Below, one piece after another: positions 1-9,210 of a stretch of 24,600 bases of DNA. The notes beneath the pieces were generated by a model. The model ran no database searches. It was given only the letters and a program-made list of their open reading frames with translations, and was not told the origin of the DNA. Source of the DNA: an uncultured Parabacteroides sp. (GTDB lineage Bacteria > Bacteroidota > Bacteroidia > Bacteroidales > Tannerellaceae); NCBI GenBank assembly GCA_900547435.1, contig URGO01000027.1, forward strand, positions 1 to 24,600. Reading direction: 5' to 3'. A program made the position numbers and the translations under genes. Within the stretch, counting starts at the first letter, position 1. Each line of letters begins with the position of its first letter.

Positions 1-1243
1 CTGCATAATTCAGATAAAATTCTCCCAGACGGAAAATAACCCAGTTATGCCGTTTGCCTCCACTGCCACTTTCCGCACTGATGTCGGTAGACGCATCCAA
101 ATACTTCTTCAAATAATAACCGGTCGGTGTTGCATAAGGAAGAGGCAGACCATTCTTACCGCCAATAAATGTTTCCAACGGATTCGGATTCGTATTCGGC
201 CATTTGTCACCATTACATGCGATAGTCATGCCGAAACGCGGATCTTTATCTCCATTATCCTTAGATTCGTAAGCATCCACCAATGTTTGTGTCGGGCAAT
301 TACCGGAACTGGCATTCTCCATACCAACCGGGAAATTAGTATATTCCGGACTACTTGTATCTCCAATACGACGAACGAAAATCATTTCAGAAGCTTGATA
401 ATTATCCGTACCCCAAATATCCGTATATTTTCCAAGCCGGATACCGTTAGCCGTACAATAATCAATAACAGCTTTATTGGCCACAGCAGCTTCACGCCAT
501 AAATTCCGGTCTTCACCACCACTGAACAGTTTGCTTGCTCTATATAATGCGGCACGGGCTTTTAATGCCAAAGCCGTTCCCTGCGTGACACGACCGGCCT
601 CCGGGTTGGAACCACCTGCAGCATCATTATCCAAAGCGGAATAAGAAACGGGTAACTCAGGCGCCACTTCCTCACATTCACTAATAATAAAATCAAAGAC
701 TTCCGACGCCGGAGTACGTGAAAGAGAATTAGCTTCTTTCTCTGTCAACACATTCACCGTAAAAGGCACATCCCCATACGCACGCACCAACAAGAAATAG
801 TAATACGCACGTAGCAGACGAACTTCATACTGATAACGATTAAACCGGTTCATCTGAGCCTCATAATCCTGCGCATAGCGTAAATCATAAAAATCAAGGT
901 CTTTACTTTCTTCCAGAAAGTAATTAGCGGCACGAATACCCGAATAATACCCCCACAGAGATTTAGGGTTCAATGCACTCCAAGCACCATTTGTATAGTC
1001 GAGAACAGATGAATAAGTAACAGCCATTTCTGCTTCATCACAAGCGGAAGCCAATGACTGATAGCTTGGCAAGTCGGAATCCAGATAACTATAGATATTA
1101 TTCACAAATCCTGCCGTACGGGAAAAATCCGAAAAGACATAATCCTTGTCGTATGACGTGTATTCATGATAATCCATCTTATCGTTGCAAGCTGACACCA
1201 CCGCTATACAAGCTATTCCTAGGCATATATTTTTCAATTTCAT
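1..1243 (-). CDS. SusD/RagB-family outer-membrane lipoprotein, C-terminus beyond the window
   Basis: Surface glycan-binding partner of a SusC-type TonB-dependent channel, anchored to the outer membrane by lipid. I read the frame by eye from the ATG at 1243-1241 and found it open to base 2 (414 codons), so the gene continues past the left edge. The N-terminus is a lipoprotein signal: a short hydrophobic stretch followed by VVSAC, with Cys19 as the likely lipidated residue. The visible C-terminal end, FRLGEFYLNYA, is the conserved SusD segment that leads into the last TPR-like helices. The gene lies 28 bp downstream of the SusC gene, in the usual susC-susD order, so the two are almost certainly co-transcribed. 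An A-rich stretch precedes the ATG, as is normal in this phylum. The substrate cannot be told from the sequence. Confidence 0.93.
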   Translation of the reverse strand, partial: MKLKNICLGIACIAVVSACNDKMDYHEYTSYDKDYVFSDFSRTAGFVNNIYSYLDSDLPSYQSLASACDEAEMAVTYSSVLDYTNGAWSALNPKSLWGYYSGIRAANYFLEESKDLDFYDLRYAQDYEAQMNRFNRYQYEVRLLRAYYYFLLVRAYGDVPFTVNVLTEKEANSLSRTPASEVFDFIISECEEVAPELPVSYSALDNDAAGGSNPEAGRVTQGTALALKARAALYRASKLFSGGEDRNLWREAAVANKAVIDYCTANGIRLGKYTDIWGTDNYQASEMIFVRRIGDTSSPEYTNFPVGMENASSGNCPTQTLVDAYESKDNGDKDPRFGMTIACNGDKWPNTNPNPLETFIGGKNGLPLPYATPTGYYLKKYLDASTDISAESGSGGKRHNWVIFRLGEFYLNYA

Positions 1244-1271
1244 AGTTTCTTTCTTTTTATAGCGTTAAACG

Positions 1272-4200
1272 TTAAAATCCTACTGACAAACCAACATGAA
1301 TAGATCGGGTAGCAGGATAAGAGTTATTCATCGCTTCCGGATCCAATTGGTCAATACTATCGAAGCAAAGTAAATCAACCCCTCTTACATATACTTTCGC
1401 ATTCTTTACCCAAAACCTGTTCAACCAGGATGAAGGAAGCTTGTAGTACACCTCACAATTACGCAACTTCAAAAAAGAACGATCTGCCAACCATAAAGAG
1501 CTTGTCTGCAGATTGTTGTCAACAGTTTCCGTCGTCAACCTTGGGAAACGAGCGTTCGGAGTTTCCGGTGTCCAACGATTCCGGTAAACATAATTAGAAA
1601 TTGTCGTATTATCCACCAATGGACGATAGTAAGTTCCCGACAAGATTGCCGTATAATTTCCCACTCCTTGGAATTGTGCACTAAAACCTAATCCCTTCCA
1701 TTCCAAACCAAGACTGAACGAATAATAAATTTCAGGACATGTACTATTGTATCCCATAGCTACTCTATCATCCGAATTAATTACTTTATCACCATTCATG
1801 TCCTTGTATTTAATATCTCCGGCCTTTACCGGTCCAAACTGCTGTGGCAAGCTATTATCTATATCTGCCTGATCTACAAAATATCCAATAGCCTGCAATC
1901 CAAAGATTTGTCCTACCGGATTGCCCGTAGAGCGCGTATAGTCGTAAGCTGCCGGTTCTTCTAGCATTTCTATAATTTTACTTCGATTGTAAGTGAACGT
2001 TCCTCCCAAATTTAATTCCACATTACCCATCTTCTTATAGTAATTGGCGCCGATTTCCGTGCCCCAACTATCTACGATACCCGCATTTACATAAGAACCG
2101 GATGCACCCAACACCGCCGAGTTCTGTCCGTCTGAACTGACCCAAATATCAGAACGTCTTTCATAAAAGCCATCCACTGTCAAAGTCAATCCCTTGAACA
2201 AGGTAGCATCCACACCCGCATTATACTTATAAGCTTTTTCTGTGGTTCCGTTAACAGATGCCAGACGACCTTCATGCCAGCCTCCGTCACCACCGAAATT
2301 ATTATTTATCGGATAGCCATTACCGCCACCTACCGTCTCATTCCAATAGCCGTTACCGGGAATATTATCCGTATTCAACATACCGAAGGAAGCCCGCAGT
2401 TTCAGGAAATCCACCACATTCTGGCTTTGCATAAACTTCTCATTAGAAATAAGCCATGCCAGCCCAACTGTAGGAGATACATTCCAGCGATGATCGGGCG
2501 CCAATAAGTTGGAGGCAGAAGCCATCAATGTAAAATCTGCAAAATAACGGTTCTTAAAGCCATAATGAGTATACCAACCCGCATTCTGACGGTAGAACGT
2601 ATTATTGATTCCTTTAGCATTATCATATTTATAGGTATAAAGTAACATGGAATACAGACTGTGTACACCAAACTGACGTTGCCAATCGACATTCATTTGG
2701 AAGTTAAAGGCGCGATATTGCCAGTCAAGTTTGCTGTCGCCCGACATTTCCGTATCTTTTCCTCCCGTTATTTCCTCACCAGCTATCGGCAATCCGTTTT
2801 CCCAGGAAGCGACCGATGCCATACCATATTTATATCCTTTTGTGTGATTCTCCCAGTAAGAAGCGAGATTGTCATATCCTATACGGACAGAAGCTCCTAA
2901 CCCCTTGGTTAAAGAAGACAAATCCTGCCGTAAAGACATATCAGCATATAATCCACGAGTATGTCCTTTAGAGTAAGCAAGCCCTTCAGTCAAAGCTACA
3001 GGATTCCAGTTCTCACCCCAAGTAGTATTTCCTCCCCACACACCACTTTCCGTACGGATAGGGAAAGCCGCTGAAGGTAATTGATACAGTTTGCTTATCA
3101 AATTATCGCTGCCCATACCCGGACGACTGAATTCATTCAAAATCCCCATGATATTGGCCTGCATCTTTGTTTTCGGTGACAAATCAATATCCAGATTGGT
3201 ACGGAAGTTAGCTTTTGAATACTTTTCCTGAGTGGAATAGTCAGCATTCGTATCGAAGTTTTTGATAAATCCACGGTTGTTCTGCAAATTCATCATTGTA
3301 TAATAACGCATCTTGGTAGATCCGCCGCGAAAACTTAATGTTGCGATATCTGACGCCCCACGATCACGAAAAACTTCTTCCCACCAGTTTACATTCGGAT
3401 AAAGATAAGGAGAAGTGCCATTCTTAAACGCATTCAATTCATTTTGCGAATATCGCACCTGCTTGCCATCATTTGTCAATGCTTCATTTAAGGCAGAAGC
3501 ATACGTATAGGCATCCGCCAATTCCGGCTTGCGCGTCATATAATTGAAAGCATGGTCATAAGAAAAATTAATCTCACGAGTATCGTATTTACCACGTTTT
3601 GTCACAATATTGACTACGCCATTCACTCCCCTATAGCCATAGAGAGCCAACGCGGCCGCATCACGAAGTACACTAACAGATTCCACTTCTTCCGGAGTAA
3701 TATATTTTAAAGCCTGCCAGTTATTATCCCGTTCAAGTCCGTCCACGACCAACAAGATGCCATTATTACCATTCAGTGTCTTCAGGCCGCGAATATACAT
3801 CGACGGCATCTGCTCCCATACCACACCGGTACTTTGCATGGTAGTCAGTCCCAGCACATTGCCATATAATGAATTTCCGATTGAAAAAGCCGAACTTTTA
3901 TCTATATTCTCTGCATATACAGTAGATACGGCACCAGTAGACTCCGCATTCGTTTGCTGCAATCCAAATCCGTAATTTACTTTCTCTGAAGAGTAATCCA
4001 TGACAACCGTCAATTCCGAACCGTTTTCTATTTTCACCACCTTCATTGCATCATCACCAGTCTGTACTTTCAAACGGCTTCCTTTCACAGCAGTGATTTC
4101 AAAACGTCCATTTTTATCTGTAGCCACCCGCACCAATGGGTTCTCTTCAACCGAACCCAAGGCTCCCGCTACCGGCTTCCCATTTTCATCAAGAACACTT

Positions 4201-4286
4201 CCGGTTACATTATCTTCACTTTGTGCCCAGCCGTTCAAGGTGACGCAAGCGAATATCGCTAAAGCTAGTATCTTATATTTTTTCAT
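1272..4286 (-). CDS. SusC/RagA-family TonB-linked outer-membrane protein
   Basis: TonB-dependent importer of oligosaccharides or other large nutrients, 1004 aa, a normal family length. It has a signal peptide ending near WAQ (residues 20-22), a carboxypeptidase-regulatory-like beta-sandwich (about 26-95), a plug domain (about 115-232) and a 22-strand-type beta-barrel to the C-terminus, which ends in the aromatic residue expected for barrel insertion (LSVGF). The SusC plug signature is present but divergent: residues 206-223 read VLRDAAALALYGYRGVNG, where many SusCs have a KDASAAAIYGARAANG-like sequence. The gene sits 32 bp after the broken SusD remnant and 28 bp before an intact SusD, so its functional partner is the downstream one. 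No own promoter was evident in the 32-bp gap. Transcription may come from upstream or from inside the remnant. Confidence 0.95.
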   Translation of the reverse strand: MKKYKILALAIFACVTLNGWAQSEDNVTGSVLDENGKPVAGALGSVEENPLVRVATDKNGRFEITAVKGSRLKVQTGDDAMKVVKIENGSELTVVMDYSSEKVNYGFGLQQTNAESTGAVSTVYAENIDKSSAFSIGNSLYGNVLGLTTMQSTGVVWEQMPSMYIRGLKTLNGNNGILLVVDGLERDNNWQALKYITPEEVESVSVLRDAAALALYGYRGVNGVVNIVTKRGKYDTREINFSYDHAFNYMTRKPELADAYTYASALNEALTNDGKQVRYSQNELNAFKNGTSPYLYPNVNWWEEVFRDRGASDIATLSFRGGSTKMRYYTMMNLQNNRGFIKNFDTNADYSTQEKYSKANFRTNLDIDLSPKTKMQANIMGILNEFSRPGMGSDNLISKLYQLPSAAFPIRTESGVWGGNTTWGENWNPVALTEGLAYSKGHTRGLYADMSLRQDLSSLTKGLGASVRIGYDNLASYWENHTKGYKYGMASVASWENGLPIAGEEITGGKDTEMSGDSKLDWQYRAFNFQMNVDWQRQFGVHSLYSMLLYTYKYDNAKGINNTFYRQNAGWYTHYGFKNRYFADFTLMASASNLLAPDHRWNVSPTVGLAWLISNEKFMQSQNVVDFLKLRASFGMLNTDNIPGNGYWNETVGGGNGYPINNNFGGDGGWHEGRLASVNGTTEKAYKYNAGVDATLFKGLTLTVDGFYERRSDIWVSSDGQNSAVLGASGSYVNAGIVDSWGTEIGANYYKKMGNVELNLGGTFTYNRSKIIEMLEEPAAYDYTRSTGNPVGQIFGLQAIGYFVDQADIDNSLPQQFGPVKAGDIKYKDMNGDKVINSDDRVAMGYNSTCPEIYYSFSLGLEWKGLGFSAQFQGVGNYTAILSGTYYRPLVDNTTISNYVYRNRWTPETPNARFPRLTTETVDNNLQTSSLWLADRSFLKLRNCEVYYKLPSSWLNRFWVKNAKVYVRGVDLLCFDSIDQLDPEAMNNSYPATRSIHVGLSVGF

Positions 4287-4318
4287 TTTATTCTATGATT
4301 AATCGTAGTTATTCCACA

Positions 4319-5815
4319 TTAATTCCAACCTGGATTTTGAGTCAATCCGTATTTCTTGTTCACCTCTGACGGTGGGAATGCTGACAAATACCACTTCGGA
4401 CTAAAATTACTCCACCATGCACGGGAAGGATTCACTAGCGGAAACGCTTCATGAGTGAATTTCGTTGGTTTAGGATAAATACTGCTGTTTCCGGTACTTC
4501 CGGACCAAGGCGTATTTCCTCCCCCATCTTTTCTATAAATCTTCAATCCATGGAGTTGTTTTCTAAAAAGATCTTCTCTTTTATATCGTGTCATGTCAAA
4601 CAGACGTACATCTTCCAAGCCTAATTCGCAAGCACGTTCTCTGAGGATCTCTTCCAGCAAGGCATCAGCGTCAGTCGTCAGATTCTTGCCGGGATTGCAA
4701 ACCGCCAAGTCTCCTAAACCAACACGGGCACGTACTTTATTTACTTGCTCAATAGCACCTGGCAGATCATTCTTCGATTTAAGCAAAGCCTCCGCATAAA
4801 TCAGATACATTTCTGCCAGACGCAGATATGGCCATTGCAGATATTTATCTTTCAGAGAATTGACACCTTCCTTATAGAACTTGTAACATCCGAATCCGGT
4901 AGCATATTTGCCTGTCTCTTTCTCTGTATCATTAATATTGTCACGTCCTCCAATCCATAATTCGGCAGCATGATCTCCAAACTGTGTTCCATTCACCAGC
5001 ATCGTTTCATACAACCGTGGGTCACGAATCGGTTTATTGTAATCATTATCCGTATAAAACAGGTCTGTAGCAGTATTCAACTGGAAAGGTTCGCCATTAC
5101 TCATTGGAAACATCTCCATAAATTCCAGTGTAGGGGTCAATCCACCCGTAATAACTGTACCATTTCCGCTATTGACAAAAATATACTGCCATTCATCCCA
5201 TGAATTAAATTTACCGAAACGGGAAATATGCGTAGAAATCAACAGTTCTTTATTATTCTCACGGGTAAAATAGGCCTTATTATACGCATCTCTGTCACCT
5301 TTTGCCGTAGCTTCCGTCGCCTGTGTCAGTTCATAATACCCTCTTGATTGAAGTTCTGTAAAGAAATCAACACAAGCCTGCAAACACTGGTCCCATAACT
5401 CCGGTTTGTAAGCACCATACCACACCTGATGATTAGTCACAGCATCCTGCGGCGGCTCCGTACAATAGGGGACATTGTCATTAAACAATGGGCTGGCTGC
5501 AAACAATAGTATCTTTCACTTGAGCCCCATAGCAGCTGCTTTGGTAAAGCGTCCTTGCCAATTCGTGTCATCCGTACCTAAGTCCCACGGAAGTTGAGGA
5601 GTAGCAGCAGCCTCATCTAAAAGATTAATCATGTAATTCACCGTTTCTTCCACCGTAGCGCGAGGCAATTCATAAGAAGGCTGCACGTCATAGGTTTCCT
5701 TTATTAACGGAAGCCCTCCAAAGTGGCGAAACAAATCAAAATAACGAGATGCTACAATCACTTTAGCTTCTGCCGCCAAACGTTTTTTCTCCGCATCATC
5801 CATATCCGGAGTTAC
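4319..5815 (-). pseudogene. SusD/RagB-family lipoprotein remnant: N-terminus replaced, in-frame TGA at 5516-5518
   Basis: The frame from about 5815 down to 4319 is recognisably SusD. It includes EAKVIVASRYFDLFRHFGG, then FAASPLFND and YLRLAEMYLIYAEALL, and a typical C-terminus LTQNPGWN. Two lesions are visible. First, the N-terminal part, roughly 110-130 residues with the lipoprotein signal, is missing. The frame instead continues upstream, without a break, into a different surface protein. Second, after AAMGLK comes TGA, followed in the same frame by KILLFAASPLFND. Homologues commonly read GLKCK here, so a TGC/TGT to TGA change is the simplest explanation. Gene finders may call 4319-5506 as a separate 395-aa protein starting at TTG, but that piece lacks any export signal and would not be a working SusD. 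Its original SusC partner is absent from the window. Confidence 0.85.
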
Positions 5816-8800
5816 TACGATTGTACCGTTCATGTGCTTCAGATAACCTTCACCTAAGCGAGCACCCGGAACCAATGTGTTCAGTGTAGTGTAGTTAGCT
5901 GTTTCGATAACGAATGTCTTAGCTTCCTGATCTACATAACGGAATGCGAACTTAGCAACGTTGAAATCTTCAGTACCTACATTTAATGTATCGTTAGAAC
6001 TTGCGATAATCAAAGAGTCACCAATGTGTTTAGCCTGAACAAAGCCTAACTTGTACAATTTTTCAGAATTGATGTATGGATTAGCTGCGCTGTGCTTGTT
6101 AGCTTTATCCCAAGCGATAGCAGTATCTTTCAAGTTAACCAAATAACGACCTTCGATCCATCCTTGAGTCGGAACCGCATGTTCACAAGTAGAAGATTGA
6201 TGGATTTCACACCACATGCCGCTCGGTGTAATATCTGGATCAACAACCAGCATATATTGCGGACGATATGTATTGTAACGTACATAAGCAGTATCTACAA
6301 ACATTGCCGGATTAACCTCGAACTGAGCGATATTAGCAGCTTCTAAGATGCTACCTTTAGCTTCGAACAATACATCGTTAGCATTCTTTGCACGATAGAT
6401 AGAAACTGTATCAATATTGTTTACTACACGATGATACATAGCTGCATCCGTAGACCGAACAACAAAGTAATCATTCTCTGTTCTGTCATACAATGTTGTA
6501 TTATCCAAAATACCATTAGCCGCATCACCCGAATAGATCTTCTTCAAATCACCATTTTCATCATTATTGAAGACATTGTACATCTTATCTTTAGCATTCC
6601 AGTCTGCAGCATTGTAGCTTTCTTTTGCGGTCAAAGAAACCGGACGCAAATTATAAATGCTATCTGATGAGCTGTCATATCTCAAAGCAAACTTTTGAGC
6701 CGGAACGTTTTTGTTTACGCTGGATACATATTTATCTTTAATGCCTGCGTAAATCAACGGTTCGCCCCATTGGTTAACAAACGAGTAAGAAACAACTTTT
6801 AACGTATCCAAATCATAACCAACGTTCCCATCTGCCTTGATATAGTCTATCTGACTGATTACGTAAATAGAATCTGAAGGAATGTATTTATAGCCATGTC
6901 CCGGAGTTTCTACACGCTTCTTAGCATCAGCATATTCAGTAGCTGTAAATACCAAAGCATTCTCTTCGTCTGTGTCCAAACCGATAGTGTGGTTGTTTAC
7001 ACCTTCATGGTTTTCAGTGAACCAAGCGTTGCCATATACACCTGAAGCATAACCGATGTTGAACTTCTGATTCTTCAAGTTCGTCAATCTGTCATAACCA
7101 TCATTGTCTTTATGTTCAGGAACAACTGCGATTTCGAGCGTTATTGTATATTGGAGAATACCATTAGTAATTTTATCATAACGATATTCGTTTGGAGTAT
7201 TGGTTGTGTACAGTTTGTTGCCATCCAATGTGAAGCTTACTTTCTGATTTTCACGGTTTGTGAATGTATACTTATTACTTTCTTTGTCATAAGTGATAGC
7301 CCACTGACCTTCCAATATGTTACCATAAGAAGAAACAACATCCCAAGTTGTACCATTTTCTGCAACTGCAACCGGACCTAAGTCAAGCATCTTGTTGGTA
7401 GAAGCTTTGCGAGTTACCGTAAAGAATTTCTTCTGCTTCAACAAATCTTTTGCTTTTACCAAAGCCGGAGCGTTAACAGCAACCTTTACAGCTTCCAATG
7501 CTGTTTGATTAGCAGAAACTGCTAAAGTCCAAACACCTTTAATGTTGTAACGACCTATTGGTGATTCTTCATTGCCCCAAATTTGAGTTCTTTTATTTGT
7601 TGGCAACATTACATTAAAGTTATCTAATACATCTAAGTTCTTCTTATCTAACTTATAGTCCTTAGATTCTGCTGTAAATTCGCCATAGTAAGCAGGAGTT
7701 TTGTCATCATTCCTGAATGATAAGAAATGTAACAAATCAGCTTCTTTTACAGTATCAAATGTGTAAACATCTTCAGCTACAGTACTTCCGTTACTATACA
7801 ATGTAGCAACAATGTATTCACCAGCTTCATTCTTCAAGAAGAATTCCTCTGCCCAATCAGGAGCATTGACAAATCCGAAGCCATTGTAAACCATCGGGGT
7901 CAAATGGCCTTCAAATACATTGCCTGCAACAGCTTTATCATTGTCATAAGTGATATTCAACGAGAAGCCATCTAATTCGTAATAAGTCAATTCTTCAACA
8001 TTTAATCTGGTAGTTGATGTAATTTGATTGAATGCAAAGATTGTAGCTTCACCTATTGTATTGACTACTTTAGCATCTGCAGAATTTGTCCCAGCTAATG
8101 AAATATACTGAGATCCGACTTGCAAAACAAATTGATTGTCTCCTGCAGGAACTAATAAGAATTTGTCTGCACCACCTAACATTAAATTGTCACCATTTCC
8201 TTCTGCTGTATTAACAACAAAAGAAAGCAAACCATTTCCTGCATCTACAGCTTTATACTGATTGTTATCAACATATCCATTTGCTGTTTGTATCGTGTAA
8301 TAGTTATCTTTAGTTGGTTTAACAGAAACTGTGGATACTTCCTCCAAAGATGTTGGAATTGCATCGAAAGCAACACCATAACCATCAGAAAGATTCTGCG
8401 TTTCTAATTTGTAACTATTATCTGCCAGGGCCTTATCATAGCCAATCCAAATGTTCGTACCTTGATACACTTGATACAATTGCGAAAAACCAACTGCTGC
8501 ATTTGTCTGGGCATCTGTTGTACTAAAATCTTCTTTAAAATTAAAAACAGACTCTCCATTAACGATCAATTCATCACCGTTTAGATTAACTAGTTTATAA
8601 CCGTTTTCTACAGTTACCACTTTCCAATAGTCATTAGCTACCGATTTGTTTGCTAATGTAGCTTCTTTTGATTGGTTTAAATCCAGAAACCAAGTTCCCG
8701 TTTTATCTTTCGTCCAAGAAGTGCCTTCTGTAATATAAGCACCTTCTTCCATTTTGTAGTACTTTCCATTATCAGCTACAACCGTAAGCTTTTCAGCCGA

Positions 8801-8866
8801 CAACGAAGAAAGCATACCACCAGCGAGCAGGAAGCCCGCACAAAGTGTAAGTACTTTTTTGTTCAT
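5516..8866 (-). CDS. Large secreted surface (S-layer-like/DUF6383-type) protein fused in frame to a SusD fragment
   Basis: The 1116-aa frame starts with a clear signal peptide (MNKKVLTLCAGFLLAGG, cleavage near SLSA). About 1000 residues follow of beta-rich, Asn/Thr/Lys/Tyr-rich sequence with loosely repeated units such as YYKMEEG, YYTIQTANGY and FFTVTRKAS. I recognise this as the long surface proteins common in Parabacteroides. Intact members, as I recall, end in a small C-terminal domain named DUF6383, and some relatives form phase-variable S-layer-like coats. Here that C-terminus is missing. After LKHMNGTIVVT the sequence switches at about 5810 to PDMDDAEKKRLAAEAKVIV, which is SusD, and stops 97 residues later at a TGA. 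ATG codons lie at 8872 and 8866. I chose 8866 because family members start MNKK. The product would be exported but lack its natural C-terminus. Family assignment is from memory. The fusion itself is read directly. Confidence 0.8.
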   Translation of the reverse strand: MNKKVLTLCAGFLLAGGMLSSLSAEKLTVVADNGKYYKMEEGAYITEGTSWTKDKTGTWFLDLNQSKEATLANKSVANDYWKVVTVENGYKLVNLNGDELIVNGESVFNFKEDFSTTDAQTNAAVGFSQLYQVYQGTNIWIGYDKALADNSYKLETQNLSDGYGVAFDAIPTSLEEVSTVSVKPTKDNYYTIQTANGYVDNNQYKAVDAGNGLLSFVVNTAEGNGDNLMLGGADKFLLVPAGDNQFVLQVGSQYISLAGTNSADAKVVNTIGEATIFAFNQITSTTRLNVEELTYYELDGFSLNITYDNDKAVAGNVFEGHLTPMVYNGFGFVNAPDWAEEFFLKNEAGEYIVATLYSNGSTVAEDVYTFDTVKEADLLHFLSFRNDDKTPAYYGEFTAESKDYKLDKKNLDVLDNFNVMLPTNKRTQIWGNEESPIGRYNIKGVWTLAVSANQTALEAVKVAVNAPALVKAKDLLKQKKFFTVTRKASTNKMLDLGPVAVAENGTTWDVVSSYGNILEGQWAITYDKESNKYTFTNRENQKVSFTLDGNKLYTTNTPNEYRYDKITNGILQYTITLEIAVVPEHKDNDGYDRLTNLKNQKFNIGYASGVYGNAWFTENHEGVNNHTIGLDTDEENALVFTATEYADAKKRVETPGHGYKYIPSDSIYVISQIDYIKADGNVGYDLDTLKVVSYSFVNQWGEPLIYAGIKDKYVSSVNKNVPAQKFALRYDSSSDSIYNLRPVSLTAKESYNAADWNAKDKMYNVFNNDENGDLKKIYSGDAANGILDNTTLYDRTENDYFVVRSTDAAMYHRVVNNIDTVSIYRAKNANDVLFEAKGSILEAANIAQFEVNPAMFVDTAYVRYNTYRPQYMLVVDPDITPSGMWCEIHQSSTCEHAVPTQGWIEGRYLVNLKDTAIAWDKANKHSAANPYINSEKLYKLGFVQAKHIGDSLIIASSNDTLNVGTEDFNVAKFAFRYVDQEAKTFVIETANYTTLNTLVPGARLGEGYLKHMNGTIVVTPDMDDAEKKRLAAEAKVIVASRYFDLFRHFGGLPLIKETYDVQPSYELPRATVEETVNYMINLLDEAAATPQLPWDLGTDDTNWQGRFTKAAAMGLK

Positions 8867-8963
8867 AAACATAAAAAATTAAGTTGTTAATAAATTGATT
8901 AATAAGTGATCCATAACCAATTTTACGAAGGGGAACAAACTCAAGTAAGTTTATGAACGAACA

Positions 8964-9048
8964 TAAAAAAACGCGGGCTTGTTGTTTATTATTTGTATTA
9001 AGGCATCTGGGAACGCCCCTCCGACAATAATAGAACAACAGCCCGCGC
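8964..9048 (-). terminator. Intrinsic-terminator-like hairpin in the leader (candidate attenuator)
   Basis: On the minus strand, the arm CGCGGGCT-GTTGTT at 9047-9034 pairs with AACAAC-AAGCCCGCG at 8986-8972. The pairing extends imperfectly through the neighbouring ATTATT/AATAAT bases. Seven U residues (8971-8965) follow directly. A GC-rich stem plus U-run is the form of a Rho-independent terminator. It lies downstream of the predicted promoter and about 100 nt before the start codon of the large surface-protein gene, so it would act on that gene's own transcript. The loop is long (about 30 nt), which is unusual for a simple terminator. Confidence 0.6.
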
Positions 9049-9094
9049 TTGTACGGTATGATACAACTCTCCTTTGCATAGGATACAAGAGAGC

Positions 9095-9133
9095 CTAACA
9101 AATACGTACCAAGCGCAAGCATTTACTGTCCAT
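9095..9133 (-). CDS. Possible 12-codon leader peptide (MDSKCLRLVRIC)
   Basis: Within the leader RNA, ATG at 9133-9131 opens a frame reading MDSKCLRLVRIC and ending at TAG (9097-9095). Its codons for CLRLVR fall on the 5' arm of the middle stem, so a ribosome there would disturb that stem. The 3' arm of that stem shares three bases with the terminator-like hairpin. This is the layout of an attenuation peptide. However, a frame this short is expected by chance, and the three-base overlap is small. I regard it as a candidate only. Confidence 0.2.
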   Translation of the reverse strand: MDSKCLRLVRIC

Positions 9134-9210
9134 TATTCCGTCGGATTTAAAAATTTCCCAGATTTTTAATACAGGAATAATCTTCGTAAAATGCTTACAA
9201 TATGTAATAA

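Noticed and set aside
5504..5518. TGA as selenocysteine or programmed readthrough
   Set aside because: SusD proteins are not known selenoproteins. I see no SECIS-like stem with a typical apical loop just after the TGA, and the protein is already broken at its N-terminus.
8793..9122. 109-codon minus-strand frame overlapping the start of the surface-protein gene
   Set aside because: It runs through the terminator-like hairpin and the AT-rich leader, has no domain-like composition and overlaps the real signal-peptide start in another frame.
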